Shown here one piece after another: positions 16,404-22,951 of a DNA stretch of 64,000 nt. Within the stretch, counting starts at the first letter, position 1. Each line of letters starts with the position of its first letter. The notes beneath the pieces are model-generated. The model saw nothing but the letters and a program-made list of their open reading frames with translations. It made no database searches and was not told the DNA's origin. A program made the position numbers and the translations under genes. The DNA comes from Bacteroidota bacterium (lineage in GTDB: Bacteria > Bacteroidota > Bacteroidia > Chitinophagales > Chitinophagaceae), in assembly GCA_020161435.1 (NCBI GenBank), contig JAIUNV010000004.1, positions 429,850 through 493,849 of the forward strand, given 5' to 3'.

Positions 16404-17150
16404 TTATATTGTATTTTCACTATTGAAAAATTCAATTATTTTTTTGTCATTTATTAGTGATTGATTGTAATTTTTAAGGTTTTTGAAGTCAATTATCTCC
16501 TCACTTTTAATTTGCATTGAACGCAATGAACCATCTTTTTGAGGTGCTATTAAAATTGTTCTTCCTAATTCTAAATCAAATAGTCTTGAATTCACAATTG
16601 CGAATTGTTTTCTTTCAGCGGTTATAAAAGCAACGAATTCAATTTTTTCATTTTTTGTTTTTATCATTCCTTGTCCAAGGTAATCAGGATGATTTCTAGA
16701 AACAACATTTACTTGAAAATTTTCTGCATTTATATTGGTGTCATTGTAAAAATTTGACAAAACAATTATATTGAAAAAGACTTCGTTATCTTTTTCATTT
16801 AAGTAGTTTTTGTTAAAATCATTTTTGGCACTTGAAAAAAATGCATTTACCAGATTTTTGTTTGCAATTTTATAACTAAAATTCGCACCACTATTTAAAC
16901 CTTTAAATGAGTTTTTTCCAATTAAATCATAATTTGGGACAGGAAAAACACTTAATCTAAAAGGCTGTTTCTCAACTTTAATGCTGTCAAAGTATTTGTT
17001 ACTTTCAAAATCATTTTTTATTAATTCATTATCCCAAGTTTTAGGATTTTCTCTATTGATTTTTAATTGTTCCTTCTCTTTAATTGTCCAATTTTGTGCG
17101 TTACAAGAAAAAAAAGAGAAAAATAAAAGTAACAAAATTGATATTCTCAT
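16404..17150 (-). CDS. Unknown secreted lipoprotein-like protein
   Basis: I do not recognise this 248-residue protein. It begins with a signal peptide and lipobox (ISILLLLFFSFFSC), which suggests a periplasmic or outer-membrane lipoprotein. The rest is Asn- and Lys-rich, with no cysteine pairs and no repeat; the closest thing to a motif is RLFDLELGRTILIAPQKDGSLRSMQIKSEEI, found in various Bacteroidota secreted proteins without known activity. It is the only gene of cassette 10. Its start lies 34 bp from the boundary at site K. Base composition is strikingly AT-rich even among the cassettes. Confidence 0.7.
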   Translation of the reverse strand: MRISILLLLFFSFFSCNAQNWTIKEKEQLKINRENPKTWDNELIKNDFESNKYFDSIKVEKQPFRLSVFPVPNYDLIGKNSFKGLNSGANFSYKIANKNLVNAFFSSAKNDFNKNYLNEKDNEVFFNIIVLSNFYNDTNINAENFQVNVVSRNHPDYLGQGMIKTKNEKIEFVAFITAERKQFAIVNSRLFDLELGRTILIAPQKDGSLRSMQIKSEEIIDFKNLKNYNQSLINDKKIIEFFNSENTI

Positions 17151-17178
17151 ATTTAATGCGGTTTTTTTATGAAATTAC

Positions 17179-17309
17179 AGATAACGGCTTGGGGCTTGGC
17201 GAAGTGGGGGCATTCAAAGTACAAATGTTCAATAAACCACCAATGTTGATAGTAGTACAAATGCTGAATTTAGCACTTCTGCCCCCATTTTGCCAAACCC
17301 TTGTTAGCG
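17179..17309 (-). other. attC-like site K
   Basis: Left core AGATAAC (17179-17185), right core GTTAGCG (17303-17309), 131 bp, short class. Arms GGGCTTGGCGAAGTGGGGGC and GCCCCCATTTTGCCAAACCC pair. The loop holds two GTACAAATG copies. Confidence 0.88.
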
Positions 17310-17326
17310 GTTCGTTGTTTTCTTCG

Positions 17327-17740
17327 TCAGTTAGTTTCAGTATATTTTTTGAAGTTGTCTAAAATTGCTTGCCATCCTTGTTGTTGCATTTCAACAGGGT
17401 TTTCACTTTCTGCGTCAAATACAGTAGTAACAGAAGTTTCATTTCCGTTACCTACAAAAATTGTCGTTGCCTTACGTCCATCTGTCATTGTGTAAGTTAA
17501 TTCTTGCTTATCAATAACTGTGTCATATATGGCTTCAAAGTCAAAACCGAAACTCCCGTCTTTTGCTTCCATTCTTGCTATGTATTTGCCTCCGACTTTC
17601 AAATCATTTGAGGCTGTCGGACATTGCCAAGTGTCAATAGCAAAGTTCCATTTAGTAATGTGCTCAGGTTTTGTCCAGTTGTCCCACACTTTGTTAATCG
17701 GTGCATTTACCAATGCTGATATTGTAATTTTTGTTGCCAT
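17327..17740 (-). CDS. SRPBCC/AHSA1 domain protein
   Basis: This 137-residue protein has the START/Bet v1-like fold of the AHSA1 (SRPBCC) group. The N-terminal strand and turn VNAPINKVWDNWTKPEHITKWNFA is the family hallmark, followed by FEAIYDTVIDKQELTYTMTDGR and a C-terminal helix EMQQQGWQAILDNFKKY. Such proteins bind hydrophobic ligands or act as small lyases or cyclases. It is cytoplasmic. It is the second gene of cassette 11, 14 bp after the DoxX-like gene. Pairs of AHSA1 and DoxX genes are common in Bacteroidota and other soil bacteria. Confidence 0.9.
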   Translation of the reverse strand: MATKITISALVNAPINKVWDNWTKPEHITKWNFAIDTWQCPTASNDLKVGGKYIARMEAKDGSFGFDFEAIYDTVIDKQELTYTMTDGRKATTIFVGNGNETSVTTVFDAESENPVEMQQQGWQAILDNFKKYTETN

Positions 17741-17754
17741 ATTTTTTTATGTTG

Positions 17755-18135
17755 TTAATGATTAATTTGAATTTTTCTGTCGCTTGGTCTAAAATACCAA
17801 GACACAATTACAAGAACTAATGACAAAACCGAAGGAAATATTTCGCCAAAACTGTCTCCCATAATTATGTGTGAAATCATAGCACCTGTCATTGCAAAGA
17901 AAAAACCTGCATAAGCCCATTCTTTAAGTAAAGAGAATTTTGGAATTAGCACAGCAATAACTCCAAGTATTTTCCAAATACCCAAAATTGTCAATAAATA
18001 TAGAGGATAGCCCAAATGAGTAAAACTCTTAACTGCATCTTCCATTCTCATCAGTTGAAAAATCCCGCCTGATAGCATTCCAAGGGATAACCAAATTGTC
18101 GCTATCCAATAAATAATTTTGTTTCTCTTTTCCAT
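17755..18135 (-). CDS. DoxX-like family membrane protein
   Basis: This 126-residue protein has four hydrophobic segments (about 8-25, 44-62, 70-88 and 95-115), the DoxX-like topology. Conserved features are LGYPLYLLTILGIWKILGVIAVLIP and LKEWAYAGFFFAMTGA, typical of the family. DoxX-like proteins are small inner-membrane proteins connected with quinone or thiosulfate redox chemistry in some organisms, but most are uncharacterised. It is the first gene of cassette 11, starting about 69 bp from the boundary at site L, and is probably co-transcribed with the AHSA1 gene. Confidence 0.88.
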   Translation of the reverse strand: MEKRNKIIYWIATIWLSLGMLSGGIFQLMRMEDAVKSFTHLGYPLYLLTILGIWKILGVIAVLIPKFSLLKEWAYAGFFFAMTGAMISHIIMGDSFGEIFPSVLSLVLVIVSWYFRPSDRKIQINH

Positions 18136-18198
18136 TTTAATGTCAAATTTACTTTTGTTTCTGCCTGTTTCTTAAGTTGTGTCGTCCTTTACAATGAC

Positions 18199-18395
18199 CG
18201 CTAACGGTACGCATTGGCGATGGCAGGGGATTCAATGTTCTTTCAGCCCGGAACCAAAGCTCAATAAAGAACTAAAAGTACAGAATATGTACAAAAGTTC
18301 ATTAAAGAATTTTCAGCCCGGACTACAGCCCAATAGCGAACAAAAAGCTGATGAAATGCACGTCAGCCCTGCTATTGCCAACGCGCTTGTTGGCA
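18199..18395 (-). other. attC-like site L
   Basis: Left core CGCTAAC (18199-18205), right core GTTGGCA (18389-18395), 197 bp, long class. Arms GCATTGGCGATGGCAGGGG and CCCTGCTATTGCCAACGC pair. Contains TGTACAAAAGTT and two CAGCCCGG copies. Confidence 0.85.
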
Positions 18396-18424
18396 GCAGG
18401 CATTTTTGTTTCAGCCGTTACGTT

Positions 18425-18949
18425 TTATTTCTTGTCGTCAATTCTTTCAAAAATTGTCCAGAGAGGTTCATCGTAGATGTCAGTAATGTCCACATTATAC
18501 AGTGTGATTGTCCGTTTAATAACTTCTTTCTTCATCTCCTCACTGTCAGTATCGTTATCACGAAGAAACTCCAAGACGCTTCCGTCTGAGTAAAAGCCTT
18601 CGTGATAGTCCATATTCAATACTCTTTTGAAAAAGTCTTCTGCGGTAGGTTCGTATTTGTCAATGTTGACCGTTGATGCAAACTTCAATGGAACTTTTGT
18701 ACCAGGTCTGGGAAGCTCATTATTGTTTTCCTTGTAAAGTTTGAAACTATCTTGTAATGCTGTCAGTGCTTTTTCTTCCGTCTCACCATGTGCAACCATC
18801 CTTGTCCAGTTGATAATTGTTGCTCCATAAGCAACCTTGTCCTCACCAGCGTTTGGGTTTTTACACGTTTTTGTCGGATAGTCGTCAAAATTCCAATCGG
18901 TTTTGGAATAGGATAATATTCTCTTGATAAGTGTTTTGATTGTGTCCAT
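18425..18949 (-). CDS. Unknown protein, cassette nearest the recombinase
   Basis: I do not recognise this 174-residue cytoplasmic protein. The region around residues 40-75 (VAYGATIINWTRMVAHGETEEKALTALQDSF) resembles the HicB-like fold, in which a strand-strand-helix follows a G-x-T-x-E-E-A pattern, but the similarity is weak. The rest is acidic and helical. It is the only gene of cassette 12, the cassette next to the attI-like site. In a classical integron this would be the newest and best-expressed cassette. Its ATG is only about 16 bp from the boundary, with an A-rich leader. Confidence 0.72.
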   Translation of the reverse strand: MDTIKTLIKRILSYSKTDWNFDDYPTKTCKNPNAGEDKVAYGATIINWTRMVAHGETEEKALTALQDSFKLYKENNNELPRPGTKVPLKFASTVNIDKYEPTAEDFFKRVLNMDYHEGFYSDGSVLEFLRDNDTDSEEMKKEVIKRTITLYNVDITDIYDEPLWTIFERIDDKK

Positions 18950-18963
18950 TTTTGCTTGCTGCC

Positions 18964-19092
18964 AACACGTAAATATATGATACTATTTCAAAAAAAGCTT
19001 AATGAAACATTATTGATTTTCAATGTTCTAGCGTTATACATTTTGTATTGTTATTAGTACAATTCACCCGGTTATACATGTTGTATTGTTGG
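18964..19092 (-). other. attI-like primary site, copy 1
   Basis: A 129-bp sequence between the first cassette and the stop codon of the recombinase gene, repeated ungapped with about 11 substitutions at 50616-50744. The junction core reads YAACACG instead of the YAACG of the cassette sites. Inside are two 20-bp direct repeats, GTTATACATNTTGTATTGTT at 19033-19052 and 19071-19090, each with an ATACA/TGTAT dyad, and an imperfect dyad around AACATTATTGA. By position and conservation it is the candidate attI-like primary integration site; function is inferred. Confidence 0.75.
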
Positions 19093-19094
19093 TG

Positions 19095-20315
19095 CTACCA
19101 GTCGATTTTTTTGTTTTTCCAAAGGTCGTCCAAAGGACTTATAATGTTTACTAATTGTTTTTTACTTACATGCAGATACCGCTCTGTGGTTTTAATGTCG
19201 AAATGGCCCAGCAGTTCTTTTATGTACCTTATATCAGTTCCCTTATCAAGCAAGTGGGTGGCAAAGCTGTGACGTAAACTGTGCACCCCTACCTCTTTTG
19301 TAATACCTGCTTTACTTTTCGCATTACTAAAAATTTGCTGAATCGTTCTGGTTGGGTAGGCGGTTGCTGTTTGGTCCGATTCAAACAAATATACTTTGGG
19401 AGTTGGTTTGTGGTATTTTAAATACTGTCTTAAAATATCTAACAATAAAGGGCTAAGGTTTACATAACGGTCTTTTTTGCCTTTTGCCCGAGCTATTAAT
19501 ATCTGCATCCTTTCGCTATCTATGGCCGATATTTTTAGAGCTGCTAGTTCGCTTACCCTGAGGCCTGCGCTATAGATAGTAAATAGCATGGCTTTGTGTT
19601 TTTTATTTTCCAAGGCATTAAACAATTTAGCCAGTTCTTCTTCATTCAGCAGTTTCGGCAATTGCAAATGCTTTTTAGGCCGGGGTATTTCCCAAAACAA
19701 TTTTTCCTTGCCCAATACCTGTTCGTAGTAAAACTTAAGGGCATTCATGCGGCTGTGTATCGTGTTTTCACTCAGTTGCAATTGGGTATGGCAGTAGCTC
19801 AGGTAATCTTTCAGCCGTTGGGTGGTAAATGTGTGTGCTTCATGCTTGCCCAATTGGGTAAAAAACAGGCGTAGCTCATTGAGGTAAGTTCGTTGGGTAT
19901 TTTGGCTGTAACCTTTTAGTATCAGTGCCTGTTGGGTTTGTTGCAGTGCAGCTGCATTGGCTGCATTTAAATATGGTGTAGCTGCGGGTGCGGCTATATT
20001 TTTAATTGTTGTGGTAGGCTTTTGAACTATAATGGCTTTTGGGGCTTTTGTTGCGGCTGGTTGTTTCAGTTGTTTTATATAGGCATCCAGCTTACTGCGG
20101 TCAATATTGGCCACAGGGGCAAGAATGGCCATCACTTTTTCAAATGCATCTTTACCAAGCGGCACATGCCAGCATTTGTGGGTGCGGCTCCATAAGGCAC
20201 CAGCTTTGTGCAGTGGCCCGTTGATGCTGCCATTATTGGCAAAATGAATGCCCATACGGTGTGCTCCTTTATGGTAAAAGCCACTCAGCTCAACTATAAT
20301 TTTTTGTTGCTCCAT
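19095..20315 (-). CDS. Tyrosine recombinase, candidate cassette integrase
   Basis: This protein has 406 residues. The catalytic set is complete: R253 (SAGLRVSEL), K near 281 (AKGKKDRYV), H345 and R348 (HSLRHSF), H371 (LGHFD) and nucleophile Y380 (TTERYLHVS). A core-binding SAM-like domain occupies about 120-215. The first ~85 residues form an extra N-terminal domain with WSRTHKCWHVP, seen in other Bacteroidota recombinases and vaguely like the HARP motif. The segment between the Lys strand and HSLRH is about 60 residues, as in XerC/XerD; the insertion that marks integron integrases is absent. The C-terminal SPLDDL tail does resemble IntI. Its stop abuts the attI-like site, and the gene points toward the cassettes, opposite to the usual divergent intI. 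Its role as integrase is inferred from position. Confidence 0.85.
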   Translation of the reverse strand: MEQQKIIVELSGFYHKGAHRMGIHFANNGSINGPLHKAGALWSRTHKCWHVPLGKDAFEKVMAILAPVANIDRSKLDAYIKQLKQPAATKAPKAIIVQKPTTTIKNIAAPAATPYLNAANAAALQQTQQALILKGYSQNTQRTYLNELRLFFTQLGKHEAHTFTTQRLKDYLSYCHTQLQLSENTIHSRMNALKFYYEQVLGKEKLFWEIPRPKKHLQLPKLLNEEELAKLFNALENKKHKAMLFTIYSAGLRVSELAALKISAIDSERMQILIARAKGKKDRYVNLSPLLLDILRQYLKYHKPTPKVYLFESDQTATAYPTRTIQQIFSNAKSKAGITKEVGVHSLRHSFATHLLDKGTDIRYIKELLGHFDIKTTERYLHVSKKQLVNIISPLDDLWKNKKIDW

Positions 20316-20401
20316 TTTGTATCAAGTGGAAAACCAAACACTTTTTTCCGGTTATTAAATTAAGGCTTTGGATACAAAAGGCAATTGGCAGTTTGCAGTT
20401 T

Positions 20402-20418
20402 GCTCCCGATAGCTATCG
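20402..20418. repeat. Short palindrome
   Basis: CCCGATAGCTATCGGG is a perfect 16-bp palindrome in the spacer between the recombinase gene and ddl. It may be a dispersed repeat or a binding site. No function is assigned. Confidence 0.4.
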
Positions 20419-20502
20419 GGATGGCAGTTTGCAGGGCAGCGTTGTAATGGGTACTCATCAAATAATCCGATTGCCAAAAACCAAAAACCATTTCAAACCT
20501 CT

Positions 20503-20573
20503 TACCTCGTACTTCATACCTCATACTTCATTCCTCGTACTTCATTCCTCGTACTTCATTCCTCGTACTTCTT
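20503..20573. repeat. Tandem repeat upstream of ddl
   Basis: About four to five copies of a 14-bp unit, TCGTACTTCATTCC and close variants (TCATACTTCATTCC), lie directly upstream of the ddl start region. The copies are adjacent without spacers, so this is a simple tandem repeat that may vary in copy number and may touch the ddl leader. Confidence 0.8.
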
Positions 20574-20605
20574 CTTTCCTTTTCTTTGCGCAAAACACTG
20601 TAGTT

Positions 20606-21598
20606 ATGTCGCGACCGGTGATAGCTTTTGTTACAGGTGGATACAGCGGTGAGGCACAAATCTCTTACAAGAGTGCCATCACCATTCAGGCCAATATTGA
20701 TACCGATAAGTTTGAGTACCATACCATCGACATCCGAAAGGATGGCTGGTTTTGCCTGCATCAAGGGGCAGAGCTGCCGGTAGACCGGGCCAATTTTACC
20801 GTGCCGCTGAATGGCCAAACCATCCGGTTTGATGCGATACTCATCGGCATACACGGCACTCCCGGCGAAGATGGCAAGCTGCAGGGCTATTTCGACATGC
20901 TGGGTATACCGTACACCAGCTGCGATGCCACGGCGTCGGCCATCACCTTCAACAAGCGGTACACCGTGGCTGTAGCCGGCATGAGCGGCATTCATGTGGC
21001 CAAGAGTTTCCACTACTTCAAGGGCGATGCCATTGATGTGGAGCAGCTGGCGGCGGCATTGCAGTTTCCGGTATTTGTAAAGCCGGCCAACGGTGGCAGC
21101 AGCATTGGCATGAGCAAAGTGCCCGATGCCACTGGTTTGCCCGCCGCTATTGATAAAGCCTTTGCCGAAGACGATCAGGTACTGGTAGAAGAGTTTATTG
21201 CCGGAAGGGAGTTTACCATTGGCGTGGCCCGACTGCATGGCGAAATAGTAGCGCTACCCATGACGGAGGTCATCAGCGAAAATTATTTCTTCGACTTCGA
21301 AGCCAAGTACCAGGGCAAAAGCAAAGAGATAACACCTGCGGAAGTAGAGGAGTGGAAGGCAGAGAAAATACGGGCTGCTGCCAAAAAGATTTACAGCATT
21401 TTCAACTGCAACGGTGTGGTGCGGATTGATTTTATTTTCAACGAAGCGGTGGGTGAACCTTACATGCTGGAGATCAATACCGTGCCGGGGCAGAGTGCCG
21501 CCAGCATTGTACCCCAGCAGGTAAAAGCCATGGGCTGGTCGCTCCGCGATTTTTACTCCGCTTTAATAGAAGATGCCCTGCACAGACGAAAAGCCTGA
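20606..21598 (+). CDS. ddl: D-alanine--D-alanine ligase
   Basis: This 330-residue ATP-grasp enzyme joins two D-alanines for peptidoglycan precursor synthesis. The N-terminal FVTGGYSGEAQISYKSA is the family glycine loop, followed by GIHGTPGEDGKLQGYFDMLGIPYTSCDA, VKPANGGSSIGMSKV (ATP-binding loop), EEFIAGREFTIGV and the C-terminal EINTVPGQSAASIVPQQ with the Mg-binding Glu/Asn. A longer in-frame ORF begins at 20393 but covers the tandem repeat; the ATG at 20606 starts the conserved protein. It is cytoplasmic. The PASTA-domain gene 70 bp downstream fits a cell-wall locus. Confidence 0.95.
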   Translation: MSRPVIAFVTGGYSGEAQISYKSAITIQANIDTDKFEYHTIDIRKDGWFCLHQGAELPVDRANFTVPLNGQTIRFDAILIGIHGTPGEDGKLQGYFDMLGIPYTSCDATASAITFNKRYTVAVAGMSGIHVAKSFHYFKGDAIDVEQLAAALQFPVFVKPANGGSSIGMSKVPDATGLPAAIDKAFAEDDQVLVEEFIAGREFTIGVARLHGEIVALPMTEVISENYFFDFEAKYQGKSKEITPAEVEEWKAEKIRAAAKKIYSIFNCNGVVRIDFIFNEAVGEPYMLEINTVPGQSAASIVPQQVKAMGWSLRDFYSALIEDALHRRKA

Positions 21599-21667
21599 GT
21601 ATTCCGTTAATTTTAGCGGCCACTTCGAAAGGATTGGTATTTTCACCCCCAATAAATTTGATTCATT

Positions 21668-22492
21668 TTGTTTCGATTCATCACCAAGCAACCGTTTTGG
21701 GTAAACCTGCTGGCAGCCATTGGCGTTGTGGTAGGCTTGTTGTTTCTGGTATTGTGGATGCTGGGTTTCATTACCCGCCATGGTCAGTACGAAAGAGTGC
21801 CTTCTGTGATTGGTAAGCCATCCGCCGAAGCCATCCGTCAGTTGGAAGACAAAGGTTTTACTGTAGAAATACAAGACAGCATCTGGCTCGAATCGGAGCC
21901 TGTAGGTGCCGTGCTTAAGCAGCAGCCAGCCGGCGAGGATATGGTCAAAGCCAAACGTACCATTTACCTTACCATTAACCGCAGCCAGCCGCCCATGGTA
22001 GATATGCCCAATCTGGTGGGCCTTTCATTTCGCAATGCCGAGCTGTACATTAAGCAAATGGGCCTGCGCCTTGGCGATACCACCCGCCAGCCCGATATAG
22101 CCAAAGATGCCGTGCTGCAACAGTTGTACAACGGGCAGCCCATACGGCCGGGTACCAAAATTTATCAGGGTAGTACCGTAAGTTTTGTACTGGGTAGTGG
22201 CCTTGGCGATGAAGAATTAGAAGTGCCCATGCTTATTGGCCTCACTTTTGGCCAGGCAAAAAACTTGCTGGCAGGTATGGGCATCAATATTGGCGCCATA
22301 CTCACCAACCCCGATGTAAAGGATACCAGTGCCGCCTACATTTTTAAGCAAAGCCCCGAAGTAAAAACAGCATTGCCCGACGGCGGTTATCAGTTCAATA
22401 AAATACGGCCGGGCCAAAGCCTCGACGTATGGTTGGGTACCGAAGCCGTAGCACCACCCGTGGCCGATTCAGTCATACTCGAAGAGGAATAA
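21668..22492 (+). CDS. PASTA domain membrane protein (TTG start)
   Basis: This 274-residue protein has a short cytoplasmic start and one transmembrane helix (VNLLAAIGVVVGLLFLVLWMLGF). Three PASTA domains follow (about residues 38-105, 107-175 and 183-260), each with the VPxxxGxxxxxAxxxLxxxG pattern, for example MPNLVGLSFRNAELYIKQMG and VPMLIGLTFGQAKNLLAGMG. PASTA domains bind peptidoglycan or beta-lactams in other phyla. Here there is no kinase or PBP domain, so it is a wall-binding or structural protein in the periplasm. The only suitable start is TTG at 21668. It follows ddl, a frequent Bacteroidota arrangement. Confidence 0.9.
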   Translation: MFRFITKQPFWVNLLAAIGVVVGLLFLVLWMLGFITRHGQYERVPSVIGKPSAEAIRQLEDKGFTVEIQDSIWLESEPVGAVLKQQPAGEDMVKAKRTIYLTINRSQPPMVDMPNLVGLSFRNAELYIKQMGLRLGDTTRQPDIAKDAVLQQLYNGQPIRPGTKIYQGSTVSFVLGSGLGDEELEVPMLIGLTFGQAKNLLAGMGINIGAILTNPDVKDTSAAYIFKQSPEVKTALPDGGYQFNKIRPGQSLDVWLGTEAVAPPVADSVILEEE

Positions 22493-22546
22493 TTTTGCCA
22501 CTGTTGTTATTGTACATTCCACAATCAATCTATCAAAGCAGTCTAT

Positions 22547-22864
22547 ATGTCCATGAAACAAATGTCAGTTGAAGAACTGAAAACCCGGATGGATGCCGGC
22601 GAAACCGTACACCTGATTGATGTAAGAGAAGATCACGAACGTGCCGATTTCAACATCGGAGGGTTACATTATAAGCTGGGCCTCATTACGGCTATGCAGT
22701 TTGATGATATTGAGCACCTGAAAGATGAAGAAGTAATCATCTACTGTCGCAGTGGTAACCGCAGCCAGATTGCCGGATTGGTGATGCAATCGGCTGGTTT
22801 TACCAATGTCATTAACCTGGCAGGGGGCATGCTCGATTGGGAAGCCCGTTTCGGCAGAAAGTAA
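22547..22864 (+). CDS. Rhodanese-like domain protein
   Basis: This 105-residue protein is a single rhodanese domain, with LIDVREDHERADFNIGG at the N-terminal side and the active loop YCRSGNRSQIAG carrying the catalytic Cys. The C-terminal INLAGGMLDWEARFG is also typical. Single-domain rhodaneses carry persulfide sulfur for tRNA thiolation, cofactor synthesis or detoxification. It is cytoplasmic. It lies 54 bp after the PASTA gene and is followed by a strong hairpin, so it probably ends that transcription unit. Confidence 0.92.
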   Translation: MSMKQMSVEELKTRMDAGETVHLIDVREDHERADFNIGGLHYKLGLITAMQFDDIEHLKDEEVIIYCRSGNRSQIAGLVMQSAGFTNVINLAGGMLDWEARFGRK

Positions 22865-22892
22865 ACCTCGTTATTTGTTTTGTAGTGGTAAC

Positions 22893-22926
22893 AAAAAAGC
22901 AGCCTGCAATATGCGGGCTGCTTTTG
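22893..22926. terminator. Bidirectional intrinsic terminator
   Basis: AAAAGCAGCCTGCA and TGCGGGCTGCTTTT form a strong stem with T-rich flanks on both strands. It separates the rhodanese gene (+) from the convergent TonB receptor gene (-). Confidence 0.8.
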
Positions 22927-22951
22927 TTTTGGTGTCTGTAAGCTATGTACG

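Larger units (their letters stand above)
1..18966 (-). mobile_element. Integron-like gene cassette array 1 (left end outside window)
   Basis: Twelve att sites (A-L) divide this segment into one partial and twelve complete cassettes. Every cassette gene lies on the minus strand and is followed at its 3' side by its own att site, as in an integron. Each site has a left core ending YAACG and a right core TGTTR, with long inverted arms between them. For every complete cassette the right core at its left end is the reverse complement of the left core at its right end, so the cassette ends match each other rather than their neighbours. The array abuts an attI-like sequence and a tyrosine recombinase at the right. 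The cargo is more AT-rich by eye than the core genes to the right. The site structure is seen directly; mobility is inferred from integron biology. Confidence 0.85.

Noticed and set aside
19095..20315. Classical integron integrase (IntI)
   Set aside because: The IntI-specific insertion is absent and an additional N-terminal domain is present, so the gene is called only a tyrosine recombinase.
1..20315. Integrative conjugative element
   Set aside because: No relaxase, conjugation, or plasmid genes were found, and the segment is explained by cassettes and a recombinase.
20503..20573. Possible CRISPR
   Set aside because: Repeats are adjacent, without unique spacers, and no cas genes are present.
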